From Deltaproteobacteria bacterium (GTDB lineage: Bacteria > Desulfobacterota > Desulfobacteria > Desulfobacterales > UBA11574), in contig JAFDBA010000080.1 in NCBI GenBank assembly GCA_019313505.1, positions 1-18,172 of the forward strand: a DNA stretch of 18,172 nucleotides, given 5' to 3'. Position 1 is the stretch's first letter. Each line of letters starts with the position of its first letter. Position numbers and translations under genes: made by a program. The notes beneath the pieces are model-generated. The model was not told the origin of the DNA and did no database searches. It was given only the letters and a program-made list of their open reading frames with translations. Positions 1-6,904 of this stretch are shown here, piece by piece.

Positions 1-1537
1 CTACAGCAGCGGAAAGATAAATTGTAAAGGTTGTTCCAACGCCTACTTCAGATTCTACAGTGATATGACCATCATGCCTGTTAATAATGGAATAGGTTGT
101 AGCAAGCCCCAAGCACATCCCTTTTTCTATCCCCATCTCCTTGGTGGAAAAGTAAGGATCAAATATCTTGGGAAGGTGTTTTTCAGGAATTCCAACTCCG
201 TGATCCCGGATCGATATTTTTACATAGTTGCCTTCTGAAAGGGGTAAACTCTGTTTGGTAATGATACTAATGTTTTCTGCTCTTACATCGATTGTTCCTT
301 CATCCGGCATGGATTCTGCTGCATTAACAATCATATTGTTGATTGCATGCTCCATCTGATCTTGGTCAAATTCAACAGGCCAAAGATCTTGCGAGACAAG
401 AAAATCGCACCTTATATTGGAATCGGATAGAATATAGTTGGTCGTTTCTTTTATCATATCTTGAATCGAGCCGATTTTCTTAACCGGTGTTCCGCCCTTT
501 GAAAATGTGATTAACTGATTTGTAAGTTTCTGCGCCTTCAAAGACGCTTCTTCTGCCTCATGCAAAAATTCAGAAATCCCCATTTCAGGTTTTACGTCGT
601 CTTTTGCCAGTTCAATATTGCCCGTAATAATGGACAAAAGGTTATTAAAGTCATGGGCAATACCGCCTGATAGAACACCGATGGCTTCTAATTTATAAGT
701 TTGTTGTAGTTGGGATTCAAGCCGCTTTTTGTCACTTATGTCTCTTATAACGCCATATGTCCCAAGGAATTTTTTGCCCTTTTCTGTGATCGGCTTGTCG
801 TATATGCCTCTGGATTTCAATTCGACGGTTAAGTACTCTGCTTTACAACTCTTAAATTGACAACTATCGCTACATACTTTTAGTCTCAATTCAATTGGGG
901 AGGCGGCCCGATCGCCGGCTCTCCTTTCATTAAATGACCTTTTAGCTTTTGCTAAATCATCTTTATGAAAAATAGTAGTATATTGCTTTCCAATAAGTTG
1001 TTCAGTCTTAAAACCGAGTAACCGCTCAACTGCATTGCTAATAAACGTAAATTTGCCCTGATCATCAAGCATGTAAATGATATCAGGAGAATTTTGAACC
1101 AGATACCTGTAACGCTCTTCTGACTGCGTCAGTTTTTCATTAACAACTTCGTTCTCACTTTTTAATCTTTTGTGATCCAGGCTATTTTTTACTGTAATTA
1201 ACAATTCTTCCGGCTCAAATGGTTTCCTGATGTAATCGTAAGCTCCTTTCCTCAAAGCCGTGATGGCTGATTCCGTTGAAGCATTTCCGGTAATAACGAT
1301 GACCAGCGTATCCGGGCTTTGTTTGTTTATATAATCCATGATTTGGTAACCATCCATATCAGATATAACTATGTCGAGAAGAACAAGATCAAAAGTATTC
1401 TTGTTCAAATATTCTATAGCTTCTTTACCACTATTGCATGTTTTCAATACATAGCCCTGATCACTTAACAATGCCGCTAAGCTTTCGCACATTCTTGAGT
1501 CGTCATCAACTATGAGAACTTTAGGAATATTAGACAC
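1..1537 (-). CDS. Receiver-PAS-histidine kinase hybrid (3' end cut by window edge)
   Basis: An open frame of 512 codons runs without a stop from a GTG at 1537 to the left edge. The start is set by a strong ribosome binding site (AAGGAGG, 5 bases before GTG), and no in-frame ATG lies upstream. Residues 1-120 are a response-regulator receiver, with acidic pocket D11-D13, phospho-acceptor D55 (LVLLDIV), T83 and K105 (KPF). A PAS domain follows at about 135-270 and carries an unusual cysteine group (CSDSCQFKSC). Next come a HisKA dimerisation helix with H295 in GGIAHDFNNLL, and a HATPase_c domain with N-box VNAAESM and G-box DHGVGIP. It is probably a cytoplasmic sensor kinase that both receives and sends phosphate; no membrane segment is seen. 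It lies 15 bases after the HDOD kinase gene, so the two are one operon. Domains beyond the edge, such as a second receiver, cannot be excluded. Confidence 0.93.
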   Translation of the reverse strand, partial: MSNIPKVLIVDDDSRMCESLAALLSDQGYVLKTCNSGKEAIEYLNKNTFDLVLLDIVISDMDGYQIMDYINKQSPDTLVIVITGNASTESAITALRKGAYDYIRKPFEPEELLITVKNSLDHKRLKSENEVVNEKLTQSEERYRYLVQNSPDIIYMLDDQGKFTFISNAVERLLGFKTEQLIGKQYTTIFHKDDLAKAKRSFNERRAGDRAASPIELRLKVCSDSCQFKSCKAEYLTVELKSRGIYDKPITEKGKKFLGTYGVIRDISDKKRLESQLQQTYKLEAIGVLSGGIAHDFNNLLSIITGNIELAKDDVKPEMGISEFLHEAEEASLKAQKLTNQLITFSKGGTPVKKIGSIQDMIKETTNYILSDSNIRCDFLVSQDLWPVEFDQDQMEHAINNMIVNAAESMPDEGTIDVRAENISIITKQSLPLSEGNYVKISIRDHGVGIPEKHLPKIFDPYFSTKEMGIEKGMCLGLATTYSIINRHDGHITVESEVGVGTTFTIYLSAAV

Positions 1538-1552
1538 CTTTACCTCCTTAAT

Positions 1553-3721
1553 TTAAGATCTCTGGGGTTGTGCTATTGGCAAAAATATTTTAAAGCTTGT
1601 TCCATTTTTGTTGTCACTCTCACAAGTTATATTTCCTTTTAATTTCTTGACTGTATTATAAACAATGGAGAGCCCCAATCCAGTATGTCCTGCACCTTTT
1701 GAGGTAATAAAAGGTTCAAAAAGCCGTGACTTCAGGGTATCAGGAATGCCAGGACCATCATCTCGTATAATGATCTCCACATATCCCGGCTTGATGTCCC
1801 TATCATCTCTCAATTCAGTCACAAGATTATTTGAGGTATATTTGGTACTGATATAAATATTTCCTCCTCGGGGCATAGCCTCAGCTGCATTCATGATAAG
1901 ATTGATGAAAACCTGTCTCAGGCTGTTTTTATCTGTATTTATCGATGGTAATGATGGATCAAGCTCAAGATGAGTATTGATGTTGGGGCCTAACAGATGT
2001 GATTCCTGTAATATTCTTATTAGATCTGGAAAAAGGGTATTTATATCCAATGGGTCGGTTGTTCGGATTTTGGGTTCGGAAAAATCAGACAGTTCACGTA
2101 TTATATGAGCAACGCGATCAATTTCCTCGTTGATAATCCTGAGTTCGTTTTGAAAGGGATATCCTTCAACCAAATTACGTTTCAGAACTTCGAGATAATT
2201 CTTGATAATACTTAATGGGGTGTTTGCTCCATGGACTACTTTTTGGGCTATGGCTGATGAGGCGCTCAGGCGTTCAGATAGAACCAATTTCGCCCGCCGC
2301 TGTATTAAATTATTTGTGTAGAGGGCTAAAGCAACCTGCTTTGCAAACATCGTTAAGAGCTTTGCCTTCTCTGACAAATGAGTAACACGAACCTTATCTA
2401 TACCGATGACTATTATACCAACATATTGTTTGTATGCGGTGAGGGGAAAACAATAAATACCATCTTTCCCAGTTAATCCAATGAGCTGTTCATCTATTAT
2501 GGTAAGATTGGTTTCCGTTGAATTGCTAAAAGAATCAAGGGGACTATCCTGGATAAGGGATTTCACTAAAAGGCTCTTTTCTTTTTGGAAAGGGATTGCG
2601 ACCTCATTGATTAAATCATTTTGTTTGTTAAGACTCACGCCCTTGCCAACCAGTTTATTTTTTTCTGAATCATATATAAAAACGAAAGCATGCTTAATGT
2701 CAAATAAAATATTGAGGCCTTGCTGCACAACTTTTAAGATAGAATCTTCATCTTGAGTCTCTAAAAGATTTTGGAGTGTGCCCTGTAGCAGAGTAATGTC
2801 CTTGACTTCTCGGATCAAATCTTCTTGCTTTGCATGATCCTTGTCAGAAACTTCTCTGCCTGAACCATCAAGTGGTCCAATATCTATGCCTAAAGATTTA
2901 GCTACATCAACAACCTCTTCCTCTGCTTGGAGTATGATTTTTTCTACTTCAGAAATCTCAAACCCGAAAATGTTTTTCGCTATTCCAAATTTTACCACCT
3001 TTTCTTTATTTGTTTCCGGGCACAGAATATTGGCAACATATATAATCTTCACCAGAGGAAGAGCATCCTGGATTCTATCCACCGAATCATGGTGATAAAG
3101 AACCGCATCCGCCATAAAAGATTGAAGGTTCCACCGTTTTATCAGCCATGATCCAACTTCACAGTGGGTGGAACCATGCAGCGCCTCCCCTGCTAAAATT
3201 AAATCACACTGATCATTCGATGACTTTAAAATGCCAGCATATTCCTTCGGGAAATTTACCCATAGAACTAACTTGCCTATATCATGAAGAAGCCCTGTTA
3301 AAAATGCCTCATCAGGAGAAGTGTATAATGTCTTTTTAGCAATCAGCCTGGCCAATATGGCACACACAAGAGAATGCCTCCAGAAAATCTTCAGCTTAAA
3401 GACAGAATTATCCTTTACTTTGCTGAAAGCTTGGGTAACTGAAGAGATAATGGCAATATTTTTTATGGTGTTTTGCCCTAAAATTACCAGGGCTTGATCA
3501 ATATTTGTCACCCTATTAGCTAATCCATAATAGGTGGAACTGACCATATTCACAATTTTGGCACTTAAAGATGGATCCTTAATTATGATTTGGGAAATAT
3601 CCTTAACTGTGCTTTCTTCACTATTACAAAGCTCTATTAATTTTAATAGAATTTGAGGAAGTGAGGGAAGATTTCTTGAAGTTTTTATTCTATCGAAGAA
3701 TGGAAGAGAACGATCTTTCAT
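1553..3721 (-). CDS. HDOD-GAF-histidine kinase
   Basis: This is a 722-residue soluble sensor kinase. Residues about 12-240 are an HDOD domain (opening with NLPSLPQILLKLIEL) that keeps an HD pair in GLLHDIGKLVL near residue 147. Residues about 315-475 are GAF-like. A HisKA-type helix follows with the likely phospho-acceptor His near 497 (VVHGANTPLS), and then a HATPase_c domain with N-box INLIMNAAEAM, G1 box DDGPGIP and G2 box TGLGLSIV. There is no receiver and no membrane segment. ATG at 3721 is preferred; a TTG directly before it at 3724 is in frame and possible, and the upstream ribosome binding site (GGATGG) is weak. The receiver-PAS-kinase gene follows after 15 bases, making it a likely phosphotransfer partner. 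HDOD proteins are known in signalling and nucleotide-linked regulation. The ligand of this one is not evident. Confidence 0.93.
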   Translation of the reverse strand: MKDRSLPFFDRIKTSRNLPSLPQILLKLIELCNSEESTVKDISQIIIKDPSLSAKIVNMVSSTYYGLANRVTNIDQALVILGQNTIKNIAIISSVTQAFSKVKDNSVFKLKIFWRHSLVCAILARLIAKKTLYTSPDEAFLTGLLHDIGKLVLWVNFPKEYAGILKSSNDQCDLILAGEALHGSTHCEVGSWLIKRWNLQSFMADAVLYHHDSVDRIQDALPLVKIIYVANILCPETNKEKVVKFGIAKNIFGFEISEVEKIILQAEEEVVDVAKSLGIDIGPLDGSGREVSDKDHAKQEDLIREVKDITLLQGTLQNLLETQDEDSILKVVQQGLNILFDIKHAFVFIYDSEKNKLVGKGVSLNKQNDLINEVAIPFQKEKSLLVKSLIQDSPLDSFSNSTETNLTIIDEQLIGLTGKDGIYCFPLTAYKQYVGIIVIGIDKVRVTHLSEKAKLLTMFAKQVALALYTNNLIQRRAKLVLSERLSASSAIAQKVVHGANTPLSIIKNYLEVLKRNLVEGYPFQNELRIINEEIDRVAHIIRELSDFSEPKIRTTDPLDINTLFPDLIRILQESHLLGPNINTHLELDPSLPSINTDKNSLRQVFINLIMNAAEAMPRGGNIYISTKYTSNNLVTELRDDRDIKPGYVEIIIRDDGPGIPDTLKSRLFEPFITSKGAGHTGLGLSIVYNTVKKLKGNITCESDNKNGTSFKIFLPIAQPQRS

Positions 3722-3746
3722 CAAGCACCATCCATCTCATCTGCTA

Positions 3747-3930
3747 CTAAAACAAGTCGGTTTTATGGAGTTGTTCACATTGCTTCAGAAGATTAATAAA
3801 ATTTTTAGTTTCATCTAAAAGAGATGTCATTTACAAGCTTTAAAGTTTTTTTCAGACTCTTCATCATATTAATATCACAGATGATTTCTATCGTAACCGC
3901 AATAATTTGGGCCTTCAATTGTTTTTCCAA
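3747..3930 (-). other. Two short overlapping helix-rich reading frames, possibly a frameshifted small gene
   Basis: Between the HDOD kinase and the alpha-CTD-like gene lie two short frames. The first (3811-3930, TTG start, 39 residues) reads LEKQLKAQIIAVTIEIICDI and so on. The second (3747-3830, ATG start, 27 residues) reads MTSLLDETKNFINLLKQCEQ and so on. They overlap at 3811-3830 in different frames, and joined they would make one amphipathic helical protein of about 60 residues. Neither has a good ribosome binding site. They may be a decayed gene, a true overlapping pair, or chance. No family is recognised. Confidence 0.22.
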
Positions 3931-3941
3931 ATAATATGATT

Positions 3942-4259
3942 TTATCTGGTCTGCTGTATTTCTTTGCTCAACTCAGCTAATTCGTCTACCAAATTGTTCC
4001 GCTTAACAATTAACATGGCTTTTTGATAAGAAATAACAGAATCTTTGGGCATGTAGGGGTTGCTTTTATTTGATAAAATATCTGTTATTTCATTCCAACA
4101 TTTTCTTGAAAAACCTTTTACTTCGAAAAACAAATCTGGCTTATGCCTATAAATATCAACTATCTCTTTAATATGTTTGATATTATGCTTTTCACATACT
4201 TGAAAAAGAATAGTTCTTGCGCCATTGCTGAAAGGAATCCTTTCCAAAAGTATTTTCAT
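3942..4259 (-). CDS. Small protein resembling the RNA polymerase alpha C-terminal domain
   Basis: This is a 105-residue protein starting at an ATG with a ribosome binding site (AAAGGAA) about 6 bases upstream. Residues about 5-65 follow the pattern of the alpha-CTD helix-hairpin-helix fold. A first helix with IPFSNGARTILF corresponds to the LSVRALNCL-type element. The segment LFFEVKGFSRKCWNEITDIL matches the alpha-CTD pattern of a Leu-rich turn, GFGRKS and a following NEI helix. The rest of RNA polymerase alpha is absent. The last 30 residues are a charged helix. In alpha, this fold binds UP-element DNA and activators; a free-standing copy could bind DNA, polymerase or another helix-hairpin-helix partner. 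The ~190-bp repeat copy A begins 25 bases upstream of the start. The fold assignment is pattern-based. Confidence 0.78.
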   Translation of the reverse strand: MKILLERIPFSNGARTILFQVCEKHNIKHIKEIVDIYRHKPDLFFEVKGFSRKCWNEITDILSNKSNPYMPKDSVISYQKAMLIVKRNNLVDELAELSKEIQQTR

Positions 4260-4283
4260 TTATCTTTCCTTTATTTGGTTGTT

Positions 4284-4472
4284 AAAAACCTGGTCCTCAG
4301 GGCCAGGTCAGAGTTCTTCGGCTCTGCCTGAAGAATCGTTGCAAGAGTTTGAAGTGAACTAAAGTTAAAAAAGGTTGTGCCCGTTAGCCCGTAATTTAAT
4401 ACCGGACAACGGGCTAACCGGTTAACCGGCTAACCAGATATAGGCACTTTTAACTCGTACGGTTTTGAGTAA
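4284..4472 (+). repeat. Structured intergenic repeat, copy A
   Basis: The block matches, in inverted orientation, a second copy at 11731-11927. Shared pieces in order are AAAAACCTGGTCCT, CCAGGTCAGAGTT, GCCTGAAGAATCG, AAGAGTTTGAAGTGAACT, GGTTGTGCCCGT, TTAGCCCGTAATTTAATACC then GGACAACGGGCTAACC, ATAGGCACTTTTAACT and ACGGTTT. Internal hairpins are visible: CCTGGTCC with GGGCCAGG, TTCTTCGGC with GCC-T-GAAGAA, and TTAGCCCGT with ACGGGCTAA. Compared with copy B it lacks 17 bases (one unit of a tandem 17-mer) and about 8 bases, and has an extra GGTTAACCGGCTAACC-like stretch. No reading frame is conserved. Confidence 0.85.
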
Positions 4473-4711
4473 ACTATCCCCTTTCAGGGGTAGGTGTCTC
4501 ATCTTCATTGGCACAGAAGGATATGGCTGAGTACGCAAATAAAAAAAGTTTTTCAAAATAGAATTCACAAACTTATAATTAAATTAAAACTTGCAAGAAA
4601 CATACCAAGTTTGTGTTGATTGGAAAATACTAACAATTGATGTTATCACAGGCAGTTAAGCAGGGTATTATGTTTTGATGATGGAGGAATGAATTTTGTG
4701 AGCAAGCTCTG
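4473..4711. other. Intergenic stretch, no gene seen
   Basis: This AT-rich stretch lies between repeat copy A and the inverted-repeat element. No convincing reading frame, tRNA or terminator was found. Confidence 0.5.
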
Positions 4712-4845
4712 TGTCAAAATCATGACACTTGAAGGGTTTGGTAGCCTGCCGGATATAGGTAAAAAGAGAGGTCGGATCAGCCAACTCTGGACGCCGATTG
4801 GAGTCTCAATAAACGATCATATCATCAAGTGTCATGAATTTGACA
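4712..4845. repeat. 134-bp element bounded by 21-bp inverted repeats
   Basis: The left arm at 4712-4732 (TGTCAAAATCATGAC then ACTTGA) and the right arm at 4825-4845 (TCAAGTGTCATGAA then TTTGACA) are reverse complements with one mismatch in 21. About 92 bp lie between them. The size and terminal arms suit a miniature inverted-repeat transposable element, or a long hairpin RNA. No clear target-site duplication is seen at the outer edges. A 55-codon frame crossing it (4689-4856) is probably chance. Confidence 0.65.
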
Positions 4846-4888
4846 GGTTGACTTGATTTAAGGGAGGAAACCAATTAATGAAATTTAA

Positions 4889-4919
4889 AAAGGGCTGTGA
4901 ATAAAATTCGCAGCCCTTT
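4889..4919 (-). terminator. Intrinsic terminator of tRNA-Leu
   Basis: A 14-bp stem with one G-U pair (AAAGGGCTGTGAAT / ATTCGCAGCCCTTT) and a 3-base AAA loop lies 9 bases past the 3' end of the tRNA. On the minus strand it is followed by a run of T, as expected for Rho-independent termination. Confidence 0.88.
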
Positions 4920-4927
4920 GATATTAC

Positions 4928-5016
4928 TGGTGCCCGGGACGAGACTTGAACTCGTACAGAGACTTAGCTCCGAGGGATTTTAAGTCCCTTGCGTCTACCA
5001 GTTCCGCCACCCAGGC
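4928..5016 (-). tRNA. tRNA-Leu (anticodon UAA)
   Basis: The reverse complement folds as a class II tRNA with a long variable arm. The acceptor 5' strand GCCTGGG pairs with 3' CCCGGGC. The D arm is TGGCGGAACTGGTAGACGC. The anticodon stem-loop is GGGACTTAAAATCCC with anticodon TAA. The variable arm is CTCGGAGCTAAGTCTCTG, and the T arm contains GTTCAAGTC. The discriminator A and an encoded CCA end the gene. It is about 89 nt and resembles bacterial tRNA-Leu(UAA) throughout. A strong terminator follows directly. No duplicated 3' fragment marking an integration site was seen elsewhere in the window. Confidence 0.97.
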
Positions 5017-5238
5017 AAGATGTTATATACTATTATTTACGTTAGTTATAATATATTGCTAAAGCTATTGTTTAAATATATAGAGAGTGTTGCGCCTTAA
5101 AATTCAAACTATGCATATCATTTAGAATCAAATAAACTAAATCAGGGATGATTTCAAGAGAAATGATTTAAACATTTGATATTTTTCTTTCGGATCATCT
5201 ACAAGCTTTTGATAATCCTGATTATATGCTATTATTCA

Positions 5239-6102
5239 TTAAAAAACCTTCAGCCAGGCCATTGTAAGTATAAATAAAGTTACTATAAGAGAACAAGTCT
5301 GATATACCTTGGTTGTTGGACGCTTTACAAATAGACTGTACAGAGACCCCAATAAAATTCCTGCTAAAAAACCAAATAGATGGGCCATCAAGTCAGAGTT
5401 CTCTCCGGAGCCAAGAATCCCCAGGAGCGCCAGACCACTACTTAACGGGATAAACGCTTTTATTTTTTGCCCGGATTGCTTGAACTTTTTGAAGAACTGA
5501 TGGGCGCTCAGGATGCCGATTGCTCCGAATATGGCGGTAGAAGCGCCCACCGAAATATGACCCGACGTGTATAATAACGCATTTATCAAATTGCCGACGA
5601 TTCCGGTGGCAAGAATCATAAGCCAGCCAACACCCCAACCCATGATTGTGCAAACAGCGGTCCCAAAAACAGCAATACCAACAATATTGCCCATAAGGTG
5701 CAATGTATTGGCGTGAAGCATCAGAGATGTCACGCTTCTGTATAATTCACCGTGCAAAATATGAAAAGCCGATGATCCGTATTCCTTAACAAATAAGTCA
5801 CTTTTGTCGCCTGTCGCAATAGCAACATGGCATGCAATCAATATAACAGATACCCATATACCTGTGTATGTCCTTTGGTATTTGTAATAAAGGGGTGCTT
5901 CTGTTGTCTGTACCTCCTGGTTCTCTTTAAGATATTGTTCGATTACAATTAAGGCTTTTTCATAATCCGTATCATTAACCAATATATCCCATCCATGTCC
6001 CCCTTTTCTCAAGTGGTGAGAGATACCGGTTGAAGACAGGACCAGTTTGTATGTGTCAGCATCATCTTCTGAGAGGTTTTTAAATAGTAGTATTAAGGAC
6101 AT
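5239..6102 (-). CDS. Rhomboid family intramembrane serine protease with N-terminal cytoplasmic domain
   Basis: This is a 287-residue membrane protein. Residues about 80-287 form the six-helix rhomboid core. The catalytic serine is S188 in the GASTAIFG motif and the catalytic histidine is H241 in MAHLFGFLAG. The oxyanion-side HxxxN pair is H135 and N139 (HANTLHLMGN). Residues 1-60 (LLFKNLSEDDADTYKLVLSS and so on) form a small alpha-beta domain without a membrane segment, probably cytosolic, of the kind that senses or recruits substrates. Rhomboids cut membrane proteins inside or next to their transmembrane helices; the substrate here is unknown. The ribosome binding site before the ATG is weak (TTGAG). 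It lies 147 bases after the TerB-like gene on the same strand. No active-site residue is missing. Confidence 0.94.
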   Translation of the reverse strand: MSLILLFKNLSEDDADTYKLVLSSTGISHHLRKGGHGWDILVNDTDYEKALIVIEQYLKENQEVQTTEAPLYYKYQRTYTGIWVSVILIACHVAIATGDKSDLFVKEYGSSAFHILHGELYRSVTSLMLHANTLHLMGNIVGIAVFGTAVCTIMGWGVGWLMILATGIVGNLINALLYTSGHISVGASTAIFGAIGILSAHQFFKKFKQSGQKIKAFIPLSSGLALLGILGSGENSDLMAHLFGFLAGILLGSLYSLFVKRPTTKVYQTCSLIVTLFILTMAWLKVF

Positions 6103-6175
6103 AACTCAACTTATGTTTACTAAAAAGAGCATTCATATTTAGACAGGAGTTCAGGATACCGTGAAAAAAATCAAG

Positions 6176-6193
6176 TTAATCCTGTTAATCCTG
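6176..6193. repeat. 9-mer tandem duplication in the rhomboid leader
   Basis: TTAATCCTG occurs twice head to tail, between the TerB-like gene and the rhomboid gene. It resembles the 10-mer duplication at 6849. Confidence 0.7.
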
Positions 6194-6249
6194 TCAGAAA
6201 ACATTTTGGCTTTATGTATAAATAATTTTGTACTCATTAGTAACTCCGA

Positions 6250-6714
6250 TCAGGTGTCGCGGGAATATTTCACTTTTAATTTCGCATCGATCAACTGGCT
6301 GTGAGAAAGGCGCAGTAAGTTTTTAAGCTTATTCATCAGGTAGTGTTCATACTGGTCCATCTTCCCGTCAACATAAACAATTTGCCAGAGGGTTTCAACG
6401 ATCTCAATTTTTTCGTCTGTTGAATAATTCTCATTGATCAGCCTGGAAAATTGCCAGAGGTCCACGCTTTCATCCAGTTCTTTATCAGCCTCTTCAATCA
6501 GTGCGTCGGCATGTTCTCCGGATAAACCGTATTTCTCTTTTAGAATCGAAAGAATGGTTTCCAGCTCCTCTTGGGTAAACGTTCCGTCTATTCGTGCCAT
6601 CTCCACAAACAGAGCGCAAATGGCAACGCACAAATCGTGCTCTCTGTTCTGTTTTTCGGTGTTGGAATTATTGACTTTGGTTTTGCTGAAAAATCGTTTT
6701 ACAATGTCTATCAT
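6250..6714 (-). CDS. TerB-like family protein
   Basis: This is a 154-residue, all-helical acidic protein. After about 25 variable residues come the two acidic elements typical of the TerB fold: FVEMARIDGTFTQEELETI near residues 36-54, and QIVYVDGKMDQYEHYLM near 111-127. The ribosome binding site AGGGGG lies 7-8 bases before the ATG. TerB-like proteins are metal-binding scaffold proteins found in stress, membrane-associated and phage-defence gene clusters. The name tellurite resistance is historical, and no other ter gene is present here. It lies downstream of the YhaN-like ATPase on the same strand, with a gap of about 190 bp. No signal peptide is seen. Confidence 0.88.
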   Translation of the reverse strand: MIDIVKRFFSKTKVNNSNTEKQNREHDLCVAICALFVEMARIDGTFTQEELETILSILKEKYGLSGEHADALIEEADKELDESVDLWQFSRLINENYSTDEKIEIVETLWQIVYVDGKMDQYEHYLMNKLKNLLRLSHSQLIDAKLKVKYSRDT

Positions 6715-6848
6715 TTAATAGCCCCCTGTTTGTGTTTTTGACAGTCATCCAGTCTTTATAAAAAGAGGAATTAATCATCCGTGGAGTACTGGAGTATTGT
6801 AGTGATAAATTATTGGATATTGTATTATTTATAAACTTAAAAATCTTG

Positions 6849-6868
6849 TTAATCTGTGTTAATCTGTG
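6849..6868. repeat. 10-mer tandem duplication
   Basis: TTAATCTGTG occurs twice head to tail, followed by TCC, between the yhaN-like gene and the TerB-like gene. A weaker copy (AAATCTTG) precedes it. Confidence 0.7.
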
Positions 6869-6904
6869 TCCAAAAAAGAAAATTTACATATGATTTAATT
6901 AACT

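Noticed and set aside
4689..4856. A 55-codon reading frame (MNFVSKLCVKIM and so on) after GGAGG
   Set aside because: It spans both arms of the inverted-repeat element, the ribosome binding site is only one base from the ATG, and the product resembles no protein. Probably chance.
4880..4906. An eight-codon frame (MKFKKGCE) after AGGGAGG
   Set aside because: It lies inside the tRNA terminator hairpin and has no sign of being a gene.
4928..5016. tRNA-Leu as attachment site of a mobile element
   Set aside because: No integrase gene and no repeated tRNA 3' fragment was found in the window.
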